DNA of 64,000 nt, taken from NCBI GenBank assembly GCA_037954665.1, contig JBBMOL010000302.1:310001-374000 (forward strand), read 5' to 3'. This document shows, one piece after another, positions 34,860 through 44,093 of this stretch. This DNA comes from Laguncularia racemosa (taxonomy: Eukaryota > Streptophyta > Magnoliopsida > Myrtales > Combretaceae). The notes below the pieces were generated by a model. The model saw only the letters and a list, made by a program, of their open reading frames with translations, did no database searches and had not been told where the DNA came from. The stretch's first letter is position 1; every line of letters starts with the position of its first letter. Made by a program: the position numbers and the translations under genes.

Positions 34860-36350
34860 TGATAGAGCCATTTTATACTCAATCTTTATAGTATAAATTG
34901 TGTTAAATTATTATTGATTTTATAGAAATCATAAGGAAATGGTACTTTAATTATATCATCGTGATAAATCAGGTTAAATGGAGTCAAGGATGTTAATTCA
35001 AGTATTTTAGAGAAGTCATTTATAACTTGGATCAAGACAAGAAATTACACCACCGGAGGAAGCACGGTTTGAGGCACGGCCAAGTTTCAAACCGTGTTAC
35101 ACACTGGACAAGAAGGCGAAAATGAAGACTTTAAACAGAGAGAGACACGGCTTAAGGCACGGCCGTGGTGGAACCCGTGGGATAAACCGTGCTTGAAGCC
35201 GTGGTGGAAGATAGATGTGCCAAGGAGAAGAAAGTGTGGAACATCAACCAGATGAAGACACGGCTTGAAATCTAGCCGTGGGTGTAACCGTGCTACACAC
35301 TAGACACGGATGAAGACTTGAAGATTATGCACAGACGAAGGCACGGCTTGAAATCTGGCCGTGTGTGTAACCGTGGTTCACACTGGGCGAGGTTGAAGAC
35401 TTGAAGAATATGCACAGAGGATGGCACGGCTTAACCCACGGCCGTGTGGTGGGGCGTGCCAGGCAGACGTATCTTCACTTCTCGAAATCTACTTGAAAAA
35501 GGAAAGATATTTTCGTATCTTGCTAGCAAAAGATCACATGCTATCCATCTAATAGTATAAATAGAGCCAACCCTAGAGGGTTAGAACAACTTTTTGAACT
35601 TTTGAACTTTGGAATCTTAGATCTTGAAGAAGGAAACGCGGAGGCAGAGCAAGCAACCGGGTTCATTATGTTTCTATCTTTTATTTTCGTTTTATTGATG
35701 AACATGTGTAGCTAAGCTACTTTTCTAGCCAAAGGGTCATAGATGTTTAATTCTCCACGAATTGTGAGGTCTAATTGACTTGTATTTATTCTATTCTATG
35801 CTTTCGGGTATTCATATATCTTCTAATCGTTTTGTCATTATTATCTTTGTTGATTGGTATGAATAGAGCTCTTCTACTCAATTAGCAAGTTAATATATTG
35901 TCAACTAGCACGTCAAATCCGTAATTGTTTGATTGTTCTAGTCTTAGTGACGCAATAACATGTTTGGTTATAAAAGAGATGATCGAATTCATGTTATGGA
36001 GGTGTGTGATCGTGTTTAAATAGGTTATCTTATAATCTACTGGCATGAATTGGTGGTCTCTCTAGATCTTAATGCTATTGATAGATTAAATCCTAAGCGC
36101 TTGTCTAAGGGTTGTTTAATCAATAAGAGAAATAATTCAAAGCGCTTGTCCGAGGTTATCAAGGAAGTAAGGAGAGATAGGTTGTTAGAGCTTGTTAATA
36201 ACCATAACCAATTTATCTAGAACTAAGAATAGAGAACATTTGCATCGATGATCAATTCCTTGAATTAAACTATCTTGATTCATTTGGCTAGGCTTTTTAT
36301 CAATATACAACTTTCTTAACTTGTTTTAACTTTGTTCAATTCACAAACCA

Positions 36351-36381
<31 letters not shown>

Positions 36382-36519
36382 ATTTTCCTTTTCCTTTTAT
36401 TCTCTTTAAATAGAAATATCTTTACCAATCCCTGTGGATTCGACCCTACTCACCACTATATGCAAATCATATAATTGTCTAGGAGTAGATTTTATTTTTG
36501 TTGGACTCGACACCCATCA
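34860..36519 (+). repeat. 5' LTR of C
   Basis: TGATAGAGCC to CACCCATCA. U3 contains about ten CACGGC/GCCGTG motifs at 35060-35460, several as inverted pairs (GCACGGTTTG with CAAACCGTG). TATA box TATAAAT at 35556-35562. A run of 29 C lies at 36353-36381 in the transcribed part. Confidence 0.97.
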
Positions 36520-36524
36520 AATTT

Positions 36525-36542
36525 TGGCGCCGTTGCCAGGGA
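36525..36542 (+). other. C primer binding site (tRNA-Asp)
   Basis: TGGCGCCGTTGCCAGGGA matches the complement of the tRNA-Asp 3' end with a single mismatch and lies five bases after the LTR. Confidence 0.85.
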
Positions 36543-36570
36543 TTGGTGTCAAATTTATTTCTATTCTTGT

Positions 36571-38871
36571 ATGACTCATTCTTCTCAGACAGGTGAACTA
36601 ACTTATAATCCGGAGATTGAGAAGACTCTAAAGAGATTACGGCAAGAAGCTAGATCATCCACTAGACCAAACTTAGTATTGGACTTATCTGATTCATCCC
36701 TTGATTCTGAAAAAAAGGTCGACATGGCAAATCTCGAGAGAACCTTAAGGGAGTTGGCTGCACCGAATGTGAATCAACAACCACTTTGTATTCACTATCC
36801 CGAACTAGCTGTGGAATTCGAGTTGAAATCTGGGTTGATACATTTACTACCCACCTTTCATGGTCTTGAGAATGAAGATCCTCATAAGCATTTGAAAGAG
36901 TTCCATATAGTGTGTTCTAGTATGAGGCCGCAAGGAATAACCGACGATCAAATCAAGCTACGTGCTTTTCCATTTTCCTTAAGTACTAAAGCTAAAGATT
37001 GGTTGTTTTATTTGCCTCCAGGTTCTATAACCACATGGACTGATATGGTGAGACTCTTCTTGGACAAATTCTTCCCCGCATCCAGAGCCGCTGGTATAAG
37101 AAGAGAAATTTGTGGTATAAAGCAAAGGGACACCGAGACTCTTCATGAGTATTGGGAGAGGTTCAAGCAATTGTGTGCAAGCTGCCCACAACATGGGATA
37201 TCCGAACAACTCCTCATCCAATATCTCTACGAAGGCCTACTTCCGATGGAAAGAAAGATGATGGATGCTGCAAGTGGAGGTGCCATAGTAAACAAAACTC
37301 CTGGTCAAGCTAGGGAATTGATCTCCATTATGGCTGCTAATTCACAACAATTTGGGTATAGGCACGATACGTCTTCAAGGAAGGTAAATGAGGTAAGTGT
37401 GTCTAACCTTGAACATCAAATTTCTAATCTTACCTCCCTTGTGCAGCAGCTAGCTCTTGGAAAAACGCAGCAGGTGAAGGCTTGTGGAATTTGCGCTGCT
37501 CCTAATCATCCGACCGACATGTGCCCCACGTTGCAAGATGACAATCATGAACACGCCAATGCTGTAGGCGGATTTCCAGGACAACCGCAAAGGAAGTATG
37601 ACCCCTATTCAAATACTTACAATCCCGGATGGAGGGATCATCCTAACTTCCGATATGGCAATAATCCACAAAGTTTCCAACAATTCCAGCCTAAGCCATC
37701 ACACCACGTACCCCAAGCTCCTTCCACTTCAGGTATGCCCCTTGAGGATATTGTTAAGTCTCTAGCTGTGAATACAAAACAATTTCAAGAGGAAACAAAG
37801 CAAAGCATTCAAAACTTGGAGCATCAGGTAAGCCAACTTGCTTCGGCTGTCAATAGGTTAGAAACTCAAGGTAAGTTACCTTCTCAAACTATTCCAAACC
37901 CGAAGCAAAGCGTTAATGCAATTACCTTGAGAAGTGGAACAAAATTGCAGGGATCAAATAAGAAAGGAAATCCATCTAATCTTGAGGAAGGGACCAAGAA
38001 AGAGACTTCGACTCCGAGCCAGCAGGGCGACCAGATTAGCAAGTCTCTAGTTGAGCCATCGAAGGTCACATTGATACCACCTCCTTTCCCCTCCAGATTA
38101 GCGAAATCCAAGAAGGAAGTGGAAGAAAAAGAGATTCTGGAAACGTTTCGTAAAGTCGAGGTAAATATTCCTTTACTTGATGCAATTAAGCAAATACCGC
38201 GCTATGCTAGATTCCTCAAGGACTTGTGCACTAACAAAAGGAAGCTGAAAGGCAATGAAAAGATTAGTGTGAGTGAAAATATTTCCGCCATTATTCAGAA
38301 GAAGCTCCCTCCTAAATGCGAGGATCCAGGTATGTTTACTATCCCTTGCAAAATAGGTAATCTTGGAATCGCTAAAGCCATGTGTGATCTAGGAGCTTCT
38401 ATCAATGTCATGCCATTGTCTGTTTATCAACGTTTAAATGTTGGTCCTTTCAAGGAAACGGGTATTATTGTTCAACTTGCTGATAGGTCCAATGTTTATC
38501 CTGAGGGAGTTCTAGAGGATGTTTTAGTTCAAGTCAATGGGTTGGTTTTTCCTGCTGATTTTTATGTGCTTGACATGGACGATAGTGATTCTCATACTTC
38601 ATCACTGATATTATTAGGGCGACCATTCCTTAAGACTTCTAAAACGAAAATCGATGTAAATGATGGCACCCTCACTATGGAATTTGATGGTGAAGTGATT
38701 AAATTTAACATTTATGATGCCATGAAACATCCTAACGATATCTCTCCTGTTTTTGTTACGGATGCTATTAACCCATCTCCTGTTTTTGTTGCAGATGTTA
38801 TTAACCCATTACCACAGGCACCAAGGCTAGAATCCAAATCCTTATCCGAATATTTAGCCAGGAACGTCTAG
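36571..38871 (+). CDS. C gag-protease polyprotein, intact
   Basis: 766 residues from the first in-frame ATG (MTHSSQTGELTYNPEIEK). Retrotransposon gag domain at about residues 85-260 (HLKEFHIVCSSMRPQ, WTDMVRLFLDKFFP, LHEYWERFKQLCASCPQHGI). CCHC knuckle CGICAAPNHPTDMC near residue 310. NTYNPGWRDHPNFRYG near 350 is shared with B. A coiled-coil-prone stretch and basic linker follow. The aspartic protease has active site CDLGASINVMP near 605 and LILLGRPFLKTSKTKIDV near 685. The protein would form particles and process itself; no polymerase or integrase follows before the stop at 38869-38871. The open frame over 2.3 kb in a nest full of stops suggests recent selection or youth. Confidence 0.9.
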   Translation: MTHSSQTGELTYNPEIEKTLKRLRQEARSSTRPNLVLDLSDSSLDSEKKVDMANLERTLRELAAPNVNQQPLCIHYPELAVEFELKSGLIHLLPTFHGLENEDPHKHLKEFHIVCSSMRPQGITDDQIKLRAFPFSLSTKAKDWLFYLPPGSITTWTDMVRLFLDKFFPASRAAGIRREICGIKQRDTETLHEYWERFKQLCASCPQHGISEQLLIQYLYEGLLPMERKMMDAASGGAIVNKTPGQARELISIMAANSQQFGYRHDTSSRKVNEVSVSNLEHQISNLTSLVQQLALGKTQQVKACGICAAPNHPTDMCPTLQDDNHEHANAVGGFPGQPQRKYDPYSNTYNPGWRDHPNFRYGNNPQSFQQFQPKPSHHVPQAPSTSGMPLEDIVKSLAVNTKQFQEETKQSIQNLEHQVSQLASAVNRLETQGKLPSQTIPNPKQSVNAITLRSGTKLQGSNKKGNPSNLEEGTKKETSTPSQQGDQISKSLVEPSKVTLIPPPFPSRLAKSKKEVEEKEILETFRKVEVNIPLLDAIKQIPRYARFLKDLCTNKRKLKGNEKISVSENISAIIQKKLPPKCEDPGMFTIPCKIGNLGIAKAMCDLGASINVMPLSVYQRLNVGPFKETGIIVQLADRSNVYPEGVLEDVLVQVNGLVFPADFYVLDMDDSDSHTSSLILLGRPFLKTSKTKIDVNDGTLTMEFDGEVIKFNIYDAMKHPNDISPVFVTDAINPSPVFVADVINPLPQAPRLESKSLSEYLARNV

Positions 38872-40270
38872 CCAAAGACGTTAAAGAAAGGCGCTTCATG
38901 GGAGGCAACCCATGTAAAAAAAAAAAAAAAAAAGTTTTGTTTTGCATTAGTTTTGGTTTGTTTTAGTTTTGTTTTGTTTTAGTTTAGTTTGTTTTGATTT
39001 TAGTGTAGTTTTGAACTCTTTGGATCGGCTGCAGCAAGGATACATATCATTAGATGACACTTTCCAGAGCTTAAAGGGAGCACTCCAATACCAGGGAAGT
39101 TCCAATATTTCCTTTCTCTTATTCTCTAATGTCCTTTGTGTTGTTAATTCCTCTTCAATTGTGCTGAATTAGGAACAGTGAGGACACTGTTCAAGCTAAG
39201 TGTGGGGAGAGGATAATAAAATATAGAGAATAGAGAACTAGCTTATACTCTGAATGTTTGTCCTTAAGCAATTTTAAGCCAAATTTTTTCAAAATTATCA
39301 TGAAATCTAGAGATTGTACTAAATGTTGTAATAAGCATCTACAAAATGTGAAATTGACTTGTTCAAATGCTTTACTCACCCACTGCTGTGATTAGAATAC
39401 ATGGTTAAAATTAAGTAGTGAAATCTCTAAGAAACAAATTTACCTTATATTTAGCTTTAGAATTGGAAGTCTAAGAGTAAGTTGAGTCCCAAAGTGAAAA
39501 ATAAACAAGTTTACTTCTAGGTTATATTAGCTACTGTATACTCTTTGAAGTTGTTTGTAAAGCAATCATAACACTTAGTGAAAAAAAAAAAAAAAAAGAG
39601 AGAAGAATCAAGCATAGCCATTACTCCAATGATTAACTAATTGAGTTAAGAGTATTCAAACTTGAATGTTAGAGTGAGGAAGAGTCCGTAGGGGTATCTC
39701 AAAACCCGGTCACTTGAGTGATGAGCTCGGGATGTTGCCGACTCAATGAACTCACTATAACGATAAGGGCGAAAAAGGCAAAAGTTCATGAAAAGAAGCG
39801 GGCAAAAACCCGTCAAAACAGATGCTTGAATAAATCAAAAGAACATGAATGTGAACATTCATTGAATAAAACAAAGATGTATAAAAGGGAGAATATCTAG
39901 CAAAGAGCTTATACCATATGCTTTTACTTTATACTGCAAGGATTATATGCTTGATAATATCCAATGAAGTTTAATTGGGTGTTTTTCCTTAGTGGATTAA
40001 GTATTTACTTTTGGAATAAAAATTCTTTTGCTAAACATGAGGATTAAAGTTTGTTTTGTTTAGATTAGCTATTGAATTTTGCCCATAGTAATTTGATCAC
40101 AGGAAACCAGTTTGGTTGAAGTAGTAGACATTAAAACTACAAGTCATGAATTACAAATGAATAAGATGCTTGGAATGATGAAAAGAAAGTTTGTATAATC
40201 TATGATAGATTTCTCAATTGATTTGATGCAATTGCTTGAGAACAAGCAAGAGTTTAAGTGTGGGGGAATT
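38872..40270 (+). other. 3' cassette of C
   Basis: A GGGAGGCAACCCA motif near 38901 closes the coding part. Hairpin I has different stem letters, GAACAGTG-AGGA-CACTGTTC (39173-39192), then AAGTGTGGGGAGAGGA (39198-39213). The structured block is shortened; the 7-nt-loop hairpin CTTGAG-TGATGAG-CTCGGG remains (39713-39731). Hairpin II TTGCTTG-AGAA-CAAGCAA (40232-40249) precedes AAGTGTGGGGGAATT and the LTR. No gene. Confidence 0.65.
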
Positions 40271-41926
40271 TGATAGAGCCATTTTATACTCAATCTTTAT
40301 AGTATAAATTGTGTTAAATTATTATTGATTTTATAGAAATCATAAGGAAATGGTACTTTAATTATATTATCGTGATAAATCAGGTTAAATGGAGTCAAGG
40401 ATGCTAATTCAAGTATTTTAGAGAAGTCATTTACAACTTGGATCAAGACAAGAAATTACACCACCGGAGGAAGCACGGTTTGAGGCACGGCCAAGTTTCA
40501 AACCGTGTTACACACTGGACAAGAAGGCGAAAATGAGGACTTTGAACAGAGAGAGACACGGCTTAAGGCACGGCCGTGGTGGAACCCGTGGGATAAACCG
40601 TGCTTGAAGCCGTGGTGGAAGATAGATGTGCCAAGGAGAAGAAAGTGTGAACATCAACCAGATGAAGACACGGCTTGAAATCTAGCCGTGGGTGTAACCA
40701 TGCTACACACTGGACACGGATGAAGACTTGAAGATTATGCACAGACGAAGGCACGGCTTGAAATCTGGTCGTGTGTGTAACCGTGGTTCACACTGGGCGA
40801 GGTTGAAGACTTGAAGAATATGCACAGAGGATGGCACGGCTTAACCCACGGCTGTGTGGTGGGGCGTGCCAGGCAGACGTATCTTCACTTCTCGAAATCT
40901 ACTTGAAAAAGGAAAGATATTTTCGTATCTTGCTAGCAAAAGATCACATGCTATCCATCTAATAGTATAAATAGAGCCAACCCTAGAGGGTTAGAACAAC
41001 TTTTTGAACTTTTGAACTTTGGAATCTTGGATCTTGAAGAAGGAAACGCGGAGGCAGAGCAAGCAACCGGGTTCATTATGTTTCTATCTTTTATTTTCGT
41101 TTTATTGATGAACATGTGTAGCTAAGCTACTTTTCTAGCCAAAGGGTCATAGATGTTTAATTCTCCACGAATTGTGAGGTCTAATTGACTTGTATTTATT
41201 CTATTCTTTGCTTTCGGGTATTCATATATCTTCTAATCGTTTTGTCATTATTATCTTTGTTGATTGGTATGAATAGAGCTCTTCTACTCAATTAGCAAGT
41301 TAATATATTGTCAACTAGCACGTCAAATCCGTAATTGTTTGATTGTTCTAGTCTTAGTGACGCAATAACATGTTTGGTTATAAAAGAGATGATCGAATTC
41401 ATGTTATGGAGGTGTGTGATCGTGTTTAAATAGGTTATCTTATAATCTACTAGCATGAATTGGTGGTCTCTCTAGATCTTAATGCTATTGATAGATTAAA
41501 TCCTAAGCGCTTGTCTAAGGGTTGTTTAATCAATAAGAGAAATAATTCAAAGCGCTTGTCCGAGGTTATCGAGGAAGTAAGGAGAGATAGGTTGTTAGAG
41601 CTTGTTAATAACCATAACCAATTTATCTAGAACTAAGAATAGAGAACATTTGCATCGATGATCAATTCCTTGAATTAAACTATCTTGATTCCTTTGGCTA
41701 GGCTTATTATCAATATACAACTTTCTTAACTTGTTTTAACTTTGTTTAATTCACAAACCAAACCCCCCCCCCCCCCCCCCCCCCCCCCATTTTCCTTTTC
41801 CTTTTATTCTCTTTGAATAGAAATATCTTTACCAATCCCTGTGGATTCGACCCTACTCACCACTATATGCAAATCATATAATTGTCTAGGAGTAGATTTT
41901 ATTTTTGTTGGACTCGACACCCATCA
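40271..41926 (+). repeat. 3' LTR of C
   Basis: Near-identical to the 5' LTR (34860-36519). The C run is 26 bases here (41763-41788). Differences are mostly transitions. Followed by the target copy TGAAG at 41927-41931. Confidence 0.97.
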
Positions 41927-41931
41927 TGAAG

Positions 41932-42625
41932 ATATGATTTAAATGAAGTTTTATTGATGTTCTTTTATTCCATTACATGTGCTTCATATTTATCTTAGAT
42001 TCATATATCTAGAATATGAGTTTATGCTTTATATCATTTGAGTTGATTGAGAAATCGCTTTTATGATCAGACCTATGTTTTGGATGAGATTTGCTCATGT
42101 TTCTAGAGATAGAATATCGAAAATCTTCTGTTGAACATTCATTCAATTAGAGTTCATAAGCTTCATGTGGTTCTAGATTGCTATTGATTAAGGAGATATC
42201 CTAATTGATAAATCTAGGATTAGATAAGTTAATATACTTGAGAAAGTAATTATCTTGCTTCTTGGAACTTAACAGCTTAAGAACTCAGAAACGTTAATCC
42301 TTAGCTTCTAATGATTCATTTAACAATATAGGTATATAATGAGATCCAGGTTGCTTTGTTATCGAATTAAACCTTGTGTTGTTGAAGTAGTTTTAGTTAA
42401 AATTTTAGATTGTGAACTATTTTTAGTCTTTAATACACTTCATCTCAATTTGACGGTTAGATAATAGGGAAAAAGCTAGTACTAGTAATTAGTAATCTTC
42501 TCTCTGTGGGACGACCCTACACTTAACACTATATTACGTCTACGGTAGGTACACTTGCCTATTGCAACATAGTTAGAATTAGGAATAGATATTATAAATA
42601 TTAAAACTATGGTTGGCAATGATCA
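41932..42625 (+). repeat. 3' LTR of B, right fragment
   Basis: Continues the B LTR after C (ATATGATTTAAATG, matching 17986 on in the 5' LTR) and ends AATGATCA at 42625. Confidence 0.9.
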
Positions 42626-43743
42626 AGAGTAGTATTGAAGGAGGAAATCTGACCAGAGAAGAAAACGAAGGAATTCTAGAGTGCACAATCCCGAGCACGA
42701 TTGTGCAAAGCCTTAATTTTACTTTATTCCAGAGTACATGAACCAAGCATGAGCATGCAGTAGGTTATGCATGCTACTTTTGTTTCTAAAACTATAAATA
42801 CTCGATTTGTTTCACAAATTGAGAGAGAGTTCTAACCTTTAACCATTTTTAGTTACTTTAAAAACCCTAAGAGAGCAGAATTACAAACTTAAAGGGAGAA
42901 ATTGTTGAAACATCATCTAAGATCTCAAGACATCTATAAGGGTTTATTCTTTTTAACATAATTACTTGTTACTCCTTTAAAGTCTTTATGCTTATTGCAA
43001 ATTCCATTGAGTAAATTTATATATCCTCTATCTTGTGAAACCCTAAACCATGTAATTAAATTGTTTATTGATTAATAAAGAGTTTATGTCTTTGTATCTA
43101 TTTATGCATCCTAATTGTTTTGTGATTAATTTATATGTGTAAATTAATTACATGTATGATTCTTGTTAAATAGAAAGAGGTTTCATCTAATATGATAGAT
43201 CTTCATGAATAAAAAAATTGCATGTTTTGCCTAGGGATAGGAAAACTTTGATTTCCTGTATAAAGATTAAATTTTTATTTGAAAATTATGGAGTTTAACG
43301 AAATCTTATGTAGCAATAGTAAGAAAGAGGTTTTCACTATTTCATGTAGTGTTTAATTTGAGAAAGTAATTAGTTTAATTAAGAATTCTTACAGTGCCAA
43401 ACATAAATAATTTGTTAATCGATACCTTATTATAAAAAAAGCTAAGGTTTAAAGTGGATCAAGATGAATAATACGTTTTTGTATTTGAATTCATTTATTA
43501 AAGCAATTATATTTAATCTTAAGGTTGTTAAATTAGTTAATCGATAGATCAAATTATTAATCTTATATTAAGATTTAGACTAAATAATAGAAAAATAATA
43601 ATACTAATATTTGTTTTTAAGATTCTTGAGTACGATACCCTTTAAAATTTATTTTATATTAAATAGATATATTTACTTAGCTCAGTTGTTAGATTTCTTT
43701 AAGTTTATAAGTTTATAATTTAATACGATAAAAAATGCGTACA
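42626..43743 (+). repeat. 3' LTR of A, right fragment
   Basis: Continues the LTR of A after B. TATA box TATAAATA at 42793-42800, followed by a leader with AGAGAGAGTTC. The end is taken as GCGTACA at 43743 because it is a CA end in the expected place, but no partner LTR is in the window to confirm it. Confidence 0.6.
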
Positions 43744-44093
43744 GCCATAGCAACCTAGACACAACCCATTGACTTCTTAGCAACGTGCTTTCTTGAAAGA
43801 TTGGCCGATTTCAGCAGGAACCATACATAATATATAATTATAACCAAATCATCTTCAGCGGAGAAAAGTCATAGCTTCTAGTTGACTGCCAACAACAGTT
43901 GACTTGTTAAACAGGAGATGGAACTAAAATCATGGCATTCTAAATACAAGTATAAGAATAAAAATTCTGGCAACTGTACAACGATGTCGGTACACTCTCT
44001 AGGTAAAAAGGGAATGCAGAAAAATGACCCTAATATGAATTACAGTTGTATAAGCATCAAATAATCATCTGAGTTAACGGCCATAGGGAGTCG
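43744..44093 (-). other. 3' flank of the receptor kinase gene
   Basis: 350 bp between the presumed end of element A and the receptor kinase stop codon, probably the host 3' UTR. No other gene seen. Polyadenylation should occur here or in the LTR of A. Confidence 0.5.

Larger units (their letters stand above)
34860..41926 (+). mobile_element. Element C: young gag-protease-only Athila-like element
   Basis: Complete 7067-bp insertion with LTRs of 1660 and 1656 bp that differ at about 17 substitutions plus a 1-bp indel and a C-run length, by eye. The target duplication TGAAG is perfect (34855-34859 and 41927-41931), and the uninterrupted target can be read in the other LTR of B near 17983. It encodes one long intact gag-protease ORF and no RT, RNase H or integrase, so it needs enzymes from a relative. 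It is the youngest insertion for which both LTRs can be compared. Confidence 0.97.
17300..42625 (+). mobile_element. Element B: Athila-like retrotransposon with gag, pol and env-like remains, hosting E2 and C
   Basis: Both LTRs are present: 5' at 17300-18681, 3' at 34090-34859 plus 41932-42625. The order is LTR, tRNA-Asp-type primer site, gag, protease, RT, RNase H, integrase, env-like ORF, 3' cassette, LTR, which is Athila order. E2 (23867-29413) splits the integrase and C (34860-41926) splits the 3' LTR. Removing them leaves about 12.7 kb. All genes carry stops, so B cannot move by itself. Confidence 0.85.

Noticed and set aside
35060..35460. CRISPR-like array of short repeats in LTRs
   Set aside because: Repeats are imperfect, irregularly spaced, in a plant LTR, and recur in both LTRs of the element.
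34860..41926. Two near-identical 1.66-kb blocks as a segmental duplication
   Set aside because: TG/CA ends, primer site, purine tract and a 5-bp target duplication show that they are the LTRs of one element.
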